DNA of 64,000 bases from Legionella quateirensis (lineage in GTDB: Bacteria > Pseudomonadota > Gammaproteobacteria > Legionellales > Legionellaceae). How positions within the stretch are numbered: the first letter of the stretch is position 1; each line of letters opens with the position of its first letter. Location: positions 124,001 through 188,000 of the forward strand of contig NZ_LNYR01000003.1 of the NCBI RefSeq assembly GCF_001467955.1, written 5' to 3'. Of the stretch, positions 9,509 through 19,738 are shown piece after piece. The notes beneath the pieces were generated by a model. The model was not told where the DNA came from, did no database searches, and was given only the letters and a program-made list of their open reading frames with translations. Position numbers and translations under genes: made by a program.

Positions 9509-10132
9509 TTATTTTAAGGGTATTGCCGCACTGGCATTTTTATCCTTATCAAAATAATTCTTTATGAGAGTAAACAGCGCACTGATGCCTATTCTATTGA
9601 GCTCCATTTCAACAAGGATGCTCGTTAAGATCCCGCTGATGAAAAAAGCGCCAAAGGATATGAAGAAGGCAGCACTGGGAAACAAGAACAGTGAAGGAAT
9701 CAAAACAATCCCCGCAAATATTCGATAGGCTATAGTTCCAGCCCGCCTTATTTGTTTTACTATCAATGAGCCTGTTCTTAGTTTGTGTTTCAATTGATAG
9801 TCAATCAAAATGTATTGATTTAATGAGCTGTAAATGAATAGAAAAACAAAAAGGCACAGTCCTAGAGCCATTAATGGCAGCCAGAAAAAAATGTAGATGA
9901 GCTCGTGCGTTGAAGTCTCCACCATCAACACGTTCCAATAAAAAGGAAGTGGAAGTAAAAATCCTAGAAGTATTGTTCCATATAGTTTAAAAAAAACATG
10001 CAAAAACAAACGCCTGTTCGCCTGGTAATACTCCTTGGCCGGCATAATATCCACGTCCAAGGTTTTTAATATTTCTATATCCAAGGCGATGGCCTCTTTT
10101 AATTCTTGTGAATTCATTTCTTCATTATTCAT
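9509..10132 (-). CDS. membrane protein in the traS position
   Basis: About 207 residues. A polar N-terminus of roughly 55 residues is followed by two hydrophobic pairs (about 60-80 and 90-115; about 145-165 and 168-190). I chose the ATG at MNNEEMNS because GGAG lies seven bases before it, inside the end of traG, giving an 8-bp overlap and likely translational coupling. In F the genes between traG and traD are the exclusion genes traS and traT. This protein has the position and membrane character of TraS, but I see no clear sequence identity. An entry-exclusion role is inference from position. Confidence 0.6.
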   Translation of the reverse strand: MNNEEMNSQELKEAIALDIEILKTLDVDIMPAKEYYQANRRLFLHVFFKLYGTILLGFLLPLPFYWNVLMVETSTHELIYIFFWLPLMALGLCLFVFLFIYSSLNQYILIDYQLKHKLRTGSLIVKQIRRAGTIAYRIFAGIVLIPSLFLFPSAAFFISFGAFFISGILTSILVEMELNRIGISALFTLIKNYFDKDKNASAAIPLK

Positions 10133-13010
10133 GGATAAGCTCCTTCTTTGGGGCTGATTTATCATGATGATCAACCCATTTAGTAAAATAGGCGGGTATA
10201 GCCACGTTGGTTTGCCCCAGTTTTTTACCTTCGCCTACATCGTTGTTTGTTGTTTCAACCGCTTGCTGGTATTGACTCTTTAAACGCCCTCCTCCACTGC
10301 TTGTTTTATTGACCGCCGCATCTACCTGATTATTAATTTTTTGCTGCATACTTTTGACTCTTGATGCATCCATGCCAACTCCCATAGCCTTTCCAGAATC
10401 CTCCAATGCATTACTGTTTTTGTGGTAGTCAGCTCTCATTTGTGACTCTTTTGTACTTAATGGATTTGCTGCATCCTGATAAAAGGAGTCAATCCGAGCA
10501 TTTTTAGAAGCATTGCCGTATTGTGCGATTAAACCTTCTCGTTGTTCACTGATAAACTCATTAGCTAGCGTTTGTAATTGTTTTAATGAGGCCAGATCTG
10601 AAGGATTGGAATACAATTCATCTCGTGCCTTCTCTCCAATGCGGTGTGCCACAAAGCCAGGAAATGCCTGATTAAGATCGGTGGTAATCTGATCGGAGTT
10701 TGATTCCACATAACTCCTGGCCGTGCTAATGCGAGCCGCTTTAGACATCGAGGCATCGTAGTTTTGGCTTGCCGTTTGCGCCTCCCTTAAATCGGTACCC
10801 ATTTGATTCGAAAGGCTTGCCCCTTCCGAATGGCTGTTATCAAAATGATGGTTTTGGGCAAACTGACTCACGTAATTAAGCGCCTGATTAAAGTCTTCTG
10901 CTTCCTTCGCTGATATGCTGCTGTCCGTTCCTTCATGGTAACGATCACTACTCGTTGATGACCGATCGAACTTGGCATGGCTATCAGCACCTCCTGTTGC
11001 TCCAAAAGCAAACCGCCCAATGCTTCCCAGCATGCTTTTTTCACTTGCAACTCCGGCGTGGATATTTAATCCAGCAGCGGTCATATGAGCCAGCGCATCC
11101 TCTTGGCTTATCCCTTCGCGTTTAGCTACATCCGAGGCAATATGCGTCATGGTCGATAATGCCTGGCTGTATTGACCGGATTCACTTGTCGACACTCCAT
11201 CGCCCAAACGCATATCATGACCCTGCATTTTAGATAACTGCACGGCACTGTGCGCAAAACTGGACAAGGACGTTTGATAATGCTGACTTTCATTGGCTGC
11301 AGCCTGTCTGGATTCTTCAAAAGCCTGATTTAAAGAGCCGCTTAAGGCCTTTGTATCTGAAATGTGTACGGGTCCTCGTGACATCCCAGGATTTACGTCA
11401 AAAACAGCATCCCCATGGCTTGTGGTAGTCTTAAGCACACCACTTCCCAATTGTTCCGTGTGCATCCCATGCATGTTCGTCCAATTGGTATCGTGCTTGT
11501 TAGCCGAAACGTTATTGGCGCTGGTATTTTCATAGTTCATATTCCAACCGCTGTAACTTGCCATTGAGATGTTACCTGCAGCTGTAGATTGCGCTTCACT
11601 GACTGACAAAGATTGTGCCATACCACCAAAATGCTGGGAGGATGTACTCAAAATCTGTCCCAATCCTTTCGTGATGTACAGGGCAATAACAGGAACACTT
11701 GCCGCCAATGCACCTGCCGTATAGGCAAAATTACTTTGCATGCTGGCTAATGAATCGATATTAGAGAAGGTCACACCTCCTGTTTTTTGACCAAACAAAG
11801 TAATGGTGGTACTTGAGGCCATGGAAACAAACCAATGAAAAATAATAAACATCGGCGGCCATGACCAAAGGTAGATTTGAGATTGCACCCACAGGAAATA
11901 AGCGTTACTCAGGGTCGGAAAAAATGAAATCAAAACGACTAATGGAAAGATACACAGCGTCAACATCCACATCACGGTCATATAGTAAGGCAGGCGAAAT
12001 CCTGCAAGCCAAAAGCTATTGGCTTCAGCGATGTGCATTTTTTGGGTGCTGTCCGTATTGGTGTAATTCATGAGTGCGGCATCAGCTCCTGAGAAAGCAA
12101 AAGCATCGGCTGCGGCATCTCGGGTCGCATTAATTAAGATATTTTGGGTGAGTGTTTCGGCAGCATCTTCGGTAATGTTCATGTAATATTTGTGAGCGGC
12201 CTCCAACCTGTCACCAAAAGTCTTTTCGCCAGGCAACGAACTGCTGTCTGTGTTGCGTGATGTTAAAGCGCCTGTGGTTACCAGATGATTAAGACGTTCC
12301 AACTCCAATTTCGCTGCAATGGGTAGTCGAGTCTTCAAATTGGCTGCTGCATCACCACAACTTAAATTGACTCCATTATGCATAATCACCCGATAAATGG
12401 GTGATGGCTCTTCAAAATAGGTTTTAGAAAGATGAGCACTTTGGGTAAGCTCTTGAGGGCTTAATTGATGGCTTGCCAAAAGTTTTGCCGTAAACACGCA
12501 TTGGCGGATATAGGACGATAGATCTTGTGCCAAATCAGGCGACATGGAGAGCCTTGTCTGAGTTGCTGCAAGCCAAGTCCTTGCACCAAAAATCATTCCT
12601 GTTTTGTTGTACTCCAGACTATCTGGCATGCGAAATACATCACTAAAGGCGGTCGTAATTCCATACCCCATGCCACTAATCAATGAGGCAGGTAAAGCAA
12701 CGCCTAGAGGTACATGATCAACCGTTAAGGCTTCCCCTGCTCCTTCGGCTGTCTGCATGTCAATAATAGCCACAGGCACTTTAATTCCCAGCACGCAATA
12801 CATAACTAAAAAGGTGGTCAGCATAAAGCGAGTTAATGATTCGAGCTTTTTCCCCATCACGTACTGATAACCGACCATACCAACGGATAGAATCATGATA
12901 ATGTCACACGCCGTACTAAAGGTAGATTCAGTAAGCAAAGTGGCCATACCATCGAGCAGCTCTTTTAAATAAATCCCATTTTGTGGGGTATAGATTAACA
13001 ATGGGCTCAT
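10125..13010 (-). CDS. traG: TraG: mating-pair stabilisation protein
   Basis: At 961 residues it is close in size to F TraG (938). The N-terminal part is membrane-embedded, with hydrophobic segments near 35-75, 350-375 and 385-405 and a further one near 445. The C-terminal half is a long polar periplasmic region rich in Ser, Ala, His and Gln. In F the N-terminal domain is needed for pilus assembly and the C-terminal domain for mating-pair stabilisation and entry exclusion. The start overlaps the end of traH by 4 bp. Confidence 0.93.
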   Translation of the reverse strand: MSPLLIYTPQNGIYLKELLDGMATLLTESTFSTACDIIMILSVGMVGYQYVMGKKLESLTRFMLTTFLVMYCVLGIKVPVAIIDMQTAEGAGEALTVDHVPLGVALPASLISGMGYGITTAFSDVFRMPDSLEYNKTGMIFGARTWLAATQTRLSMSPDLAQDLSSYIRQCVFTAKLLASHQLSPQELTQSAHLSKTYFEEPSPIYRVIMHNGVNLSCGDAAANLKTRLPIAAKLELERLNHLVTTGALTSRNTDSSSLPGEKTFGDRLEAAHKYYMNITEDAAETLTQNILINATRDAAADAFAFSGADAALMNYTNTDSTQKMHIAEANSFWLAGFRLPYYMTVMWMLTLCIFPLVVLISFFPTLSNAYFLWVQSQIYLWSWPPMFIIFHWFVSMASSTTITLFGQKTGGVTFSNIDSLASMQSNFAYTAGALAASVPVIALYITKGLGQILSTSSQHFGGMAQSLSVSEAQSTAAGNISMASYSGWNMNYENTSANNVSANKHDTNWTNMHGMHTEQLGSGVLKTTTSHGDAVFDVNPGMSRGPVHISDTKALSGSLNQAFEESRQAAANESQHYQTSLSSFAHSAVQLSKMQGHDMRLGDGVSTSESGQYSQALSTMTHIASDVAKREGISQEDALAHMTAAGLNIHAGVASEKSMLGSIGRFAFGATGGADSHAKFDRSSTSSDRYHEGTDSSISAKEAEDFNQALNYVSQFAQNHHFDNSHSEGASLSNQMGTDLREAQTASQNYDASMSKAARISTARSYVESNSDQITTDLNQAFPGFVAHRIGEKARDELYSNPSDLASLKQLQTLANEFISEQREGLIAQYGNASKNARIDSFYQDAANPLSTKESQMRADYHKNSNALEDSGKAMGVGMDASRVKSMQQKINNQVDAAVNKTSSGGGRLKSQYQQAVETTNNDVGEGKKLGQTNVAIPAYFTKWVDHHDKSAPKKELIHE

Positions 13011-14389
13011 TGTGCTCCTCCAGTATAGGATTGTCTTAAGATGGGATTAAGGGCATTAAGTGCCTGCTTCACGTTGTTTTGAACCAATTGATTGGTGGTC
13101 AGTGCCGCATTAAAACGCGCTCTTGATTCGCTATTAAAATTATCTACAAATTGTTGTGCCACCTGCAGATTTTTAAATAGTTTTTCTTCATGGGCATTTC
13201 CTATATCACGCCCTGCAAGGGATGCTCGAATCACTTCAAGTGAGTTTGCAAGATATTGCGCAAGCAAATCCGTTGCTACACTCTGGGCAAGCTCATAACT
13301 GCTTTGTATGCCAATATTCTGCTGTGCGCTGGCTGAAATAAGCTGAAATACGGACGGCTGGGTGAGTTCAATTAACCCTTTTTGTTGGGGCGTTAACGCA
13401 GTCCCTGATTTGATATTCTCATAAACTCCCTGCAGGATGGCTTGCACCTGAGAAACCAGAGCGTCTTTGCTGCTGATCTCCTGGCTTCCTTTCACATTGA
13501 TGGCAACACATTTTATGGGCTTGTTCGAATCAGTACACTTATAGCTGGGTAATTTGCCTCCATAGAGCAAGGCTTTTACAAAATCCTGATTAGTCGCTAA
13601 TGAGGGATACGTTTGCATCCCTCCTTTGGCATCAAATACCAGCGTTCCTGAAATCGACATATAGACTTCTGAAATTTCTGTATCTGATTTGATGAATTCA
13701 TTCAGTTGTAATGCATCCCAAACTACGTTGGTATTCAAAAGAGCCCTGTCTTTATATTCTGAATCGTTTTTTGCCTGTTCCAATCGTTTTTCAATCTCCC
13801 CTCCTGTCGAACATTTATGTCGGGCTTCTGCCCAATCGGTGTATACATTACGATTACGCCCGATGTCCTCACACAAACGCTGATGTGCCGCTCTATTTTT
13901 AGGATAAAGCGCTGCAGTCAGATTTTCTCCCATCTCGCACGAATTAAAATTAGTCCCATTAATATCATTTGCCAGTTTTTGCATGTACTGCATGGCATGA
14001 GCAATTTCAGGCAGTTCGGTCTCGAGTGCAAGGTTCATTGCATAGCCTGCCCCGTTACTTAAAATATTCTGCATGAATGAAACAATCTGCTCTGATTTAA
14101 TAAAGGAAAAACCACCTGCAAAAATATCAATTCCGCCACATCCTGAGCGAAAACCAGGTACATCAACGTGAGCTATCTGAATGGAGCGCACCTGATTTCT
14201 GGCATAGACAGAACCTAATGATGCAAATCCTGCTGCCTGTGATTCATAGGAATGGCTACCTGTGACATTCGCAGAATAACCAAGATTATTAAAAAAATGA
14301 TTTAAATCGGTACTGGCTGATGCATGAACACCATTTCCTGCCACGCAAGTAAAAGACGCAACAACGGTTAGCACAAGAGCTCTAATCAT
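13007..14389 (-). CDS. traH: TraH: F-type pilus assembly protein
   Basis: About 460 residues, matching F TraH (458). TraH is a periplasmic or outer-membrane-associated protein for pilus extension. The start at MIRALVLTVVASF gives a clear signal peptide ending near NGVHA. A GAGGAG seven bases upstream supports it, whereas the longer frame begins with TTG. The region GFRSGCGGIDIFAGGFSFI is characteristic of the family. It overlaps the end of trbB by 8 bp. Confidence 0.93.
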   Translation of the reverse strand: MIRALVLTVVASFTCVAGNGVHASASTDLNHFFNNLGYSANVTGSHSYESQAAGFASLGSVYARNQVRSIQIAHVDVPGFRSGCGGIDIFAGGFSFIKSEQIVSFMQNILSNGAGYAMNLALETELPEIAHAMQYMQKLANDINGTNFNSCEMGENLTAALYPKNRAAHQRLCEDIGRNRNVYTDWAEARHKCSTGGEIEKRLEQAKNDSEYKDRALLNTNVVWDALQLNEFIKSDTEISEVYMSISGTLVFDAKGGMQTYPSLATNQDFVKALLYGGKLPSYKCTDSNKPIKCVAINVKGSQEISSKDALVSQVQAILQGVYENIKSGTALTPQQKGLIELTQPSVFQLISASAQQNIGIQSSYELAQSVATDLLAQYLANSLEVIRASLAGRDIGNAHEEKLFKNLQVAQQFVDNFNSESRARFNAALTTNQLVQNNVKQALNALNPILRQSYTGGAQ

Positions 14390-14876
14390 TAAATTTCTCC
14401 TCAATGTGTTGCTTTAATTCATGAACTCTTTGTGCCAGCTGATAAGGTGTTGCCTCTCCAAACAAGACAGCGTAGGCTTCCAGGGTATGTCGATTGACTA
14501 AAAACAAGGCGGGAACCGTAGGCTTATACCCTCCTGATACATAGAACGTTTGAAAAAGTTCAGGTGTTAATGGTGTGGTATCGAGTCCATCCAGGGATTC
14601 TCCATCCAGGCTAAAAGCACGAACCTTAATATGAAATGTTTTTGAAAAATCCTTTAAAACAGGGGAGAATTTTTTACAATGCGGGCAGGTGCTTCGATAA
14701 ATAAATGCAAAATAATAATTTTTAGATAAATCTTTAGCTTCAGCTGATTCCTTCTGTGCAAAAGCTTTAGGGGCTTGCTTTTTCAATAACAATGCATTGA
14801 GTTCTTCAACTGCGACATTGGCGTGCAATGGATTAATTACAGAACAAAGCAGTAAAAAAATGATGCGGACAATCAT
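14382..14876 (-). CDS. trbB: TrbB-like periplasmic thioredoxin-fold protein
   Basis: 164 residues with a signal peptide (cleavage near HAN) and a thioredoxin fold carrying the redox pair C64-P-H-C67 in YRSTCPHCKKF. F TrbB is a periplasmic disulfide isomerase encoded between traF and traH, and this gene sits in exactly that position. It probably keeps cysteine-rich Tra proteins such as TraN and TraU correctly oxidised. The start overlaps the end of traF by 4 bp. Confidence 0.85.
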   Translation of the reverse strand: MIVRIIFLLLCSVINPLHANVAVEELNALLLKKQAPKAFAQKESAEAKDLSKNYYFAFIYRSTCPHCKKFSPVLKDFSKTFHIKVRAFSLDGESLDGLDTTPLTPELFQTFYVSGGYKPTVPALFLVNRHTLEAYAVLFGEATPYQLAQRVHELKQHIEEKFND

Positions 14877-15655
14877 GCTTCAAACCCCTCATAGCTGTAT
14901 CGTTTGTAATGAGTCGCCACATCCAGCAGACGTTCCTTTAATTCGGTTGTGGAGACAAAACCGTAGGACAAGGGCAACATTTGTTGTGTTTTTAAATCAA
15001 CAAGAAACAGTGCTGGCATGTAGCGTGACTGCAAATTCATTGTTTTTTGTATTTCATGAAGAGGTATGTTTTTAGGATTAGGAAGACCTTCAATGGGTTG
15101 TCCATCTGTCGTGACCGAAATCATGGAAAAGTGGGTCAGATTGACGAATGGCACAAGATGAGTGATGAATTTTTGCGAAATGGAACTGTTCCCTTTGTAA
15201 AAAAGGATTAATCCATAACGTTTCGCCCCTTCTCTGACTACCCTCTCCATTAAAAGATTCATTGAATCATTGCGAATGGCCACAGCCGTATTGTCGGTTG
15301 GAAAATTTAAGGAATGATCCAGCTCGGGATGAGACAACAGCACCTGTTGCCAGTACTGGACAAATTTCTGATTGTTTTTGGCATACACCTGCTGGGCTTT
15401 CATGTACTCATAAGTTGCATCAAATGATGGGGCAATTAATGCCGATGCGAGCTTATTCATTGTGGCTTTGCGGACTTCCATGAGCTGCTCATAAGGAGTC
15501 AGCGAAGGCTTTGGCACCTTTGGATTTTGAACAGGTTTCATCTGAGGCTCTTTGTTTTCTGTACTGTACCAATGAAACCCATGAGCGGGTGGACTTACTA
15601 AATCAGCCATGACCGGCATGGAAAGTAACATTAAAATAATAGTGAATAATCTCAT
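14873..15655 (-). CDS. traF: TraF: thioredoxin-fold pilus assembly protein without CXXC
   Basis: 260 residues (F TraF 247) with a signal peptide ending at PVMA. The N-terminal region with GFHWYSTE and the C-terminal thioredoxin-like fold match the TraF family. No CXXC is present: the active-site region reads LILFYKGNSSISQKF. This agrees with TraF proteins being structural members of the fold, while the neighbouring TrbB-like protein keeps the catalytic cysteines. It is involved in pilus assembly in the periplasm. The start overlaps traN by 4 bp. Confidence 0.92.
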   Translation of the reverse strand: MRLFTIILMLLSMPVMADLVSPPAHGFHWYSTENKEPQMKPVQNPKVPKPSLTPYEQLMEVRKATMNKLASALIAPSFDATYEYMKAQQVYAKNNQKFVQYWQQVLLSHPELDHSLNFPTDNTAVAIRNDSMNLLMERVVREGAKRYGLILFYKGNSSISQKFITHLVPFVNLTHFSMISVTTDGQPIEGLPNPKNIPLHEIQKTMNLQSRYMPALFLVDLKTQQMLPLSYGFVSTTELKERLLDVATHYKRYSYEGFEA

Positions 15656-17463
15656 TTTTGTTCCGCCTTTTTCTGGACTCGCCGTTTGATTTCATCCATG
15701 GCTTTTGAAGGATCTGGGCTATTTAAAACGACATCGCCTACAATTCCTGCTTCTTTTGTTGGCTGTCCTTGGGGAAATGGATAGACAGGGTTTAAAAAAT
15801 CGATGCGCCCCATATCAAGGCTTTGTAATTCATTCACACTGAGCCCCGCGCAGCGTGTATGCTCTGCATCTCCTAAAGCATTGGGATTTAATTGTCTTAA
15901 ACGTCCTTCGGCCTGGATAATGCGTGCCATTTTGCTGTCAAAAACACAATAGGTTCGTTTGTGCTCCAGACAGGTGCCAAAAATGGGATCTTTCTGACTG
16001 CAAAATTCGCCTACATAATGAGCCAGATAATTGAGTTTGGCTTTGCCTAAAGCCTTATCTTCTTCACGACACAAATCGATATGGAGCTTGTCTGCCCAGC
16101 CTTCATTCGAACAACAATCAATAATGTCCCAAACCCAGATTTTGCACTGCACGGGATGGCCTGAAAATAAGGTGGCTTGCGTTTTACCAAACTCAGCGCC
16201 AGCAGCCCCTGCAACGGCCATGGGTGCCATCGCCTCTCCAAAACCATCATTCTGAGTTGCTGTATGTTCCGTACAGTCTCCATCGGCACAAAAGAGATCA
16301 CGCACACAGGGCACAGGCTGTGGGCAGACTGTCTCATCGCAACGATATACCTGCTCATAGAGTGAGCAGGCATTATTGTTCATTAATATGCAGCGCGAGC
16401 TTGCCTGTAAACATCCTTTTTCACGTTGCGTTTTACATTCATCGGCTGCAGCGGATGCGCACTGGTATCGTGCATTAAGCTCCCAGCAATCACGGGTGAC
16501 AGGCAGGCCATTAATGACACGGGTTGGATTGGAATCAGTACACTGTTCTTGTGTTTTTTGACATAGGTTGTTTGTCTCAAGAGTGGCGCATTCATTATCC
16601 CAGTGCTCTTCTTCCACATAGGATTTCGAATGAGCATTAATCGTCAATGCCACCTGAATTGGGTAATAGCGACTGAACTTATCTGAAATATACAAAGTGA
16701 TTACGCCTCCATTTTGGCAGGTTGGAAGTCCCACAACACGCACCCAATGAGCAGAGCCACCATTATTTAAAATGGAGTGAACCGTGGCTTTCATTTCTTC
16801 ACAGGGATGATTTAATTTCACTGGATTGGTTAAGTGACCGCCTGCGCTATTGGTCATGGCACCCGTTATAAGATTAACCGCAATGAACCCCGTCCATTTT
16901 TTATGAACCCAAACCTCAAAATCAGCCCTTTGACTTAAACGCTCGGTGTTCACGGTTACTTTGCGTTTTTTAAAACACTGCTGCTCGGGCAATTGCCTTG
17001 ATGTATGACAGATTTCCTCATGCGATTTAATGTCACAAGCCTGTGGCTTTTCATCACATTTGACTCGCTCATTAGATTGTCCATGAGTAATTGCATAACT
17101 TTCTTCTTCAATTAATTTAGCGTTTTTAATCGCTTCATTTTTAGTATTGATTTCAAATTGGCGCTGACCAAAATGCTCGGTCACAGTATGTCCACCGGCA
17201 TCATTTTGTAAGGCATTGGCAGCAAAGGTACTTAAATCTGTTTTTTCTGTCTCAACCCCCTGATAATGAAGCGATTGCGAGGGAGTTTCCGTATAGTCTT
17301 TGAAGGTATTCTGGGGCTTAAATTCATTCATGGCGCTCAGCGGTTGATTCCCCAAAGATTTTGCGTATTCTTTTAACTTCTGAAAGTCCTGGGCTGTTGT
17401 ATTGGCAGCCGAGAAAGTGCAAAAGCCAAAAATACAGGCGATAGCCAACATACTTCTAAACAT
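15652..17463 (-). CDS. traN: TraN: cysteine-rich mating-pair stabilisation adhesin
   Basis: At 603 residues it is almost identical in length to F TraN (602). It has a signal peptide (cleavage near SAANT) and dozens of cysteines, many paired in CxxxC-like arrangements, as expected for an outer-membrane protein stabilised by disulfides. TraN contacts a receptor on the recipient cell, so its central region may set host range. The start overlaps the end of trbC by 8 bp. Confidence 0.93.
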   Translation of the reverse strand: MFRSMLAIACIFGFCTFSAANTTAQDFQKLKEYAKSLGNQPLSAMNEFKPQNTFKDYTETPSQSLHYQGVETEKTDLSTFAANALQNDAGGHTVTEHFGQRQFEINTKNEAIKNAKLIEEESYAITHGQSNERVKCDEKPQACDIKSHEEICHTSRQLPEQQCFKKRKVTVNTERLSQRADFEVWVHKKWTGFIAVNLITGAMTNSAGGHLTNPVKLNHPCEEMKATVHSILNNGGSAHWVRVVGLPTCQNGGVITLYISDKFSRYYPIQVALTINAHSKSYVEEEHWDNECATLETNNLCQKTQEQCTDSNPTRVINGLPVTRDCWELNARYQCASAAADECKTQREKGCLQASSRCILMNNNACSLYEQVYRCDETVCPQPVPCVRDLFCADGDCTEHTATQNDGFGEAMAPMAVAGAAGAEFGKTQATLFSGHPVQCKIWVWDIIDCCSNEGWADKLHIDLCREEDKALGKAKLNYLAHYVGEFCSQKDPIFGTCLEHKRTYCVFDSKMARIIQAEGRLRQLNPNALGDAEHTRCAGLSVNELQSLDMGRIDFLNPVYPFPQGQPTKEAGIVGDVVLNSPDPSKAMDEIKRRVQKKAEQK

Positions 17464-18121
17464 GGCCTTTCTCCAAAATGGTGGCCGCTAATGTCGCTCC
17501 TGCGTCTCCTTTCTGGACGATGAGCTCAAGTCCTTTTTTAATGCTTGCATTGCCATACACTACATCAAACGGTTGATTGGCGCAGGGCTGCCCTGAACCG
17601 CAAGACCTGGAGGGCTCTGTTACTACAAGCGCTGGAACCGTTGTAATGTGGAATTGATTAAACCAGACTGGATCAATAGAAATTCCCCTAAAGTTTAAAT
17701 GCTGCTTTTGGGCTTCACTATTGAGGCGTTTAAATGTTTCTATGGTTTGTTTAAAATCCCCATCCACTAACCCATTAATGACCACAGGAATATGAAACCG
17801 TGCTGCTTCATCGCTTAATGCAAATAAAAGTGAGTCGGGCATGGAAAAGGATACAAATAAAATGGCACCTTCAGCCCCCTGCAGTTTTTGATTGCTTTGT
17901 AAACCGTCTGTGCTGCGTTGCATGAGTGTATCAATTAATAATTGATGCTCTGATTGATTCCGTGAGGACGTGCGCTTTAGCGTTTCAATTGTCTTATTCG
18001 AAATGGTTGATACCTGGTGAGCCCCTTCTTCTTGGTAATGCCTTAACTCATCATTAGTGTTTGCAAAGCATCCGCCAATCCCAGTTAGAAACAGAATAAT
18101 GATTTTAATGTAGTGCGCCAT
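17456..18121 (-). CDS. trbC: TrbC: pilus assembly protein
   Basis: About 221 residues (F TrbC 212), with a signal peptide ending near GGCFA. The core LFVSFSMPDSLLFALSDEAARF and the later FHITTVPALVV, a thioredoxin-like segment without a redox pair, are typical of the TrbC/TraF-like family. I chose the ATG at MAHYIKII because AAGGAGG lies six bases before it. The longer frame would run into traU. It works with TraW and TraU in pilus assembly in F. Confidence 0.92.
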   Translation of the reverse strand: MAHYIKIIILFLTGIGGCFANTNDELRHYQEEGAHQVSTISNKTIETLKRTSSRNQSEHQLLIDTLMQRSTDGLQSNQKLQGAEGAILFVSFSMPDSLLFALSDEAARFHIPVVINGLVDGDFKQTIETFKRLNSEAQKQHLNFRGISIDPVWFNQFHITTVPALVVTEPSRSCGSGQPCANQPFDVVYGNASIKKGLELIVQKGDAGATLAATILEKGHV

Positions 18122-18132
18122 GAAAGGCCTCC

Positions 18133-19110
18133 TTATAAAAAGCAACAATTTCTCTTGCGCCAAATCATGAAACCAAAATTATCCCCGTCCCCAGGATAGG
18201 TATGTCCGGCTTCCCAGGTAATGACTGAACGGCCAAAGGGCTGGCAGCGTTTTGCATCAGGTAATGTGTTGACTAATTGGTAGCGATACCGGCTTTTAGG
18301 TAAAATGGAAGAGCGATAAGTGCTACAAAGTGCAGGCCAATCTTTAACAACGGAATCTTTAATTGCTCCAAGGCGATGAAGCTTAAAGTCGGTGCGTTCT
18401 GTCAGAAGCGTTGCGGCACTAATGGGACTTGCCTGATTGGCAACAAAACCATTGAGAGGATAGGTGGAGCCTTGAGCGCCCATGCACCAGAATAAAGAAT
18501 CCATGGCCGTCCCTGCCAATGCTTTGGTTGCATCTGCAGCACAAGACGCACGCACTGGCGGTGTGGTAAATAAGGTGGCTTCAGGATTAAGAACAAAAGC
18601 AAACTCAGAGTCATTCCATGTTGGATCAAGTTCACTCAAATACATCACATCAAAATCTTCTGTCTCCATACAGCCGATGGAAGTGAGTACCTGCAGCCAA
18701 TACATCAGTGGGTATTTGTACCAATGCACGTAATAAAATGCGCCACGCCCATCGGTATCAGGCATTTGTGAACCACCCAGCCCCTGATCTTTAATGTGCA
18801 ATTGCACCCCAAGATTCACCATGCAATAAGGCTTTCGTGTCACATCCACTAACGCAAAGGGTTCCCAATAACCTATGGTAACTCCTAAAAGTTGTAATTT
18901 GTTTGGGCAGGAGCAGATAGGATTGCCAGGGTTTTTCGTATCAGGATATTGGCTCTTTACCACTTCGGAGGAGCCAATGGTTAATGGGAACAAACAATCC
19001 CAGCAAATGTCGGTTATAGGATTGACAAAATGCCCCTTACATTGTGATGCATGTAGTGAACTTATGAAGAATAAGCTCACAACAATCGAATAGAAGAATC
19101 GTTTATTCAT
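18133..19110 (-). CDS. traU: TraU: conjugal DNA transfer protein
   Basis: 325 residues (F TraU 330). It has a signal peptide ending near LHASQ, followed by the family signature CKGHFVNPITDICWDCLFP. Cysteine pairs continue through the protein (CSCP, FWCMG). TraU is periplasmic and is needed more for DNA transfer than for pilus formation. The start overlaps the end of traW by 8 bp. Confidence 0.95.
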   Translation of the reverse strand: MNKRFFYSIVVSLFFISSLHASQCKGHFVNPITDICWDCLFPLTIGSSEVVKSQYPDTKNPGNPICSCPNKLQLLGVTIGYWEPFALVDVTRKPYCMVNLGVQLHIKDQGLGGSQMPDTDGRGAFYYVHWYKYPLMYWLQVLTSIGCMETEDFDVMYLSELDPTWNDSEFAFVLNPEATLFTTPPVRASCAADATKALAGTAMDSLFWCMGAQGSTYPLNGFVANQASPISAATLLTERTDFKLHRLGAIKDSVVKDWPALCSTYRSSILPKSRYRYQLVNTLPDAKRCQPFGRSVITWEAGHTYPGDGDNFGFMIWRKRNCCFL

Positions 19111-19738
19111 CGTTCACTCCTATTTCTTTGACCTGCCAATCAAGACCTTCCTGACTGACTACGCTTGGAACGTGTTGAAGGTGAAGTTTGGATGAAATGT
19201 TGCCGTTCACATCAAAATAAATTCGACCAAAAAGCTCTGCAGCAACTCGAACATCCCCGCCGGTCAAAATAAATTTAACGTGCTTAAAGTCGGTGTAATG
19301 TTTTTTAACCCAGGCAACTTGTCCTGCATCATCTGCATTAAAAAAAATCAGAGTTTTAAGGAAATGAACGCGCTCAAATGGATTGATCCGAGTTCCTGCC
19401 TTTGCAATTAAGTGCCCATCAGGTGTCCAGACATCATGAGATACAGTCACTGCCGGTGAAATGCGAAACGTCTTAGGCTTGCGAGTCGTGCTCAATGCCA
19501 AAGGGGTTGGCCTCATCGCCTGACGTGCGGCTTTCTGCTCTAAATCGCGCTGAACATGCTCTAAATCACCGCTTTGCTGCAATGCATAGAGTTTGTTCAT
19601 AATGACTTTCCTTATATCCTCTTCCTTGACAGGGAATGTCTGACCATAATGACCTATATTTTTTGCATGACCCACAGGTTCTAGTAGACAGAAAAAACCT
19701 AGAATAAGGAGAAACAATCGTTTACTAGCGCGCTTCAT
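19103..19738 (-). CDS. traW: TraW: periplasmic pilus assembly protein
   Basis: 211 residues (F TraW 210). It has a signal peptide ending near GHAKN, then the family core GQTFPVKEEDIRKVI and DGHLIAKAGTRINPFERV. It also has the segment KHVKFILTGGDVRVA, as expected of TraW. It acts with TrbC in the periplasm. It overlaps the end of trbI by 14 bp. Confidence 0.93.
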   Translation of the reverse strand: MKRASKRLFLLILGFFCLLEPVGHAKNIGHYGQTFPVKEEDIRKVIMNKLYALQQSGDLEHVQRDLEQKAARQAMRPTPLALSTTRKPKTFRISPAVTVSHDVWTPDGHLIAKAGTRINPFERVHFLKTLIFFNADDAGQVAWVKKHYTDFKHVKFILTGGDVRVAAELFGRIYFDVNGNISSKLHLQHVPSVVSQEGLDWQVKEIGVNDE

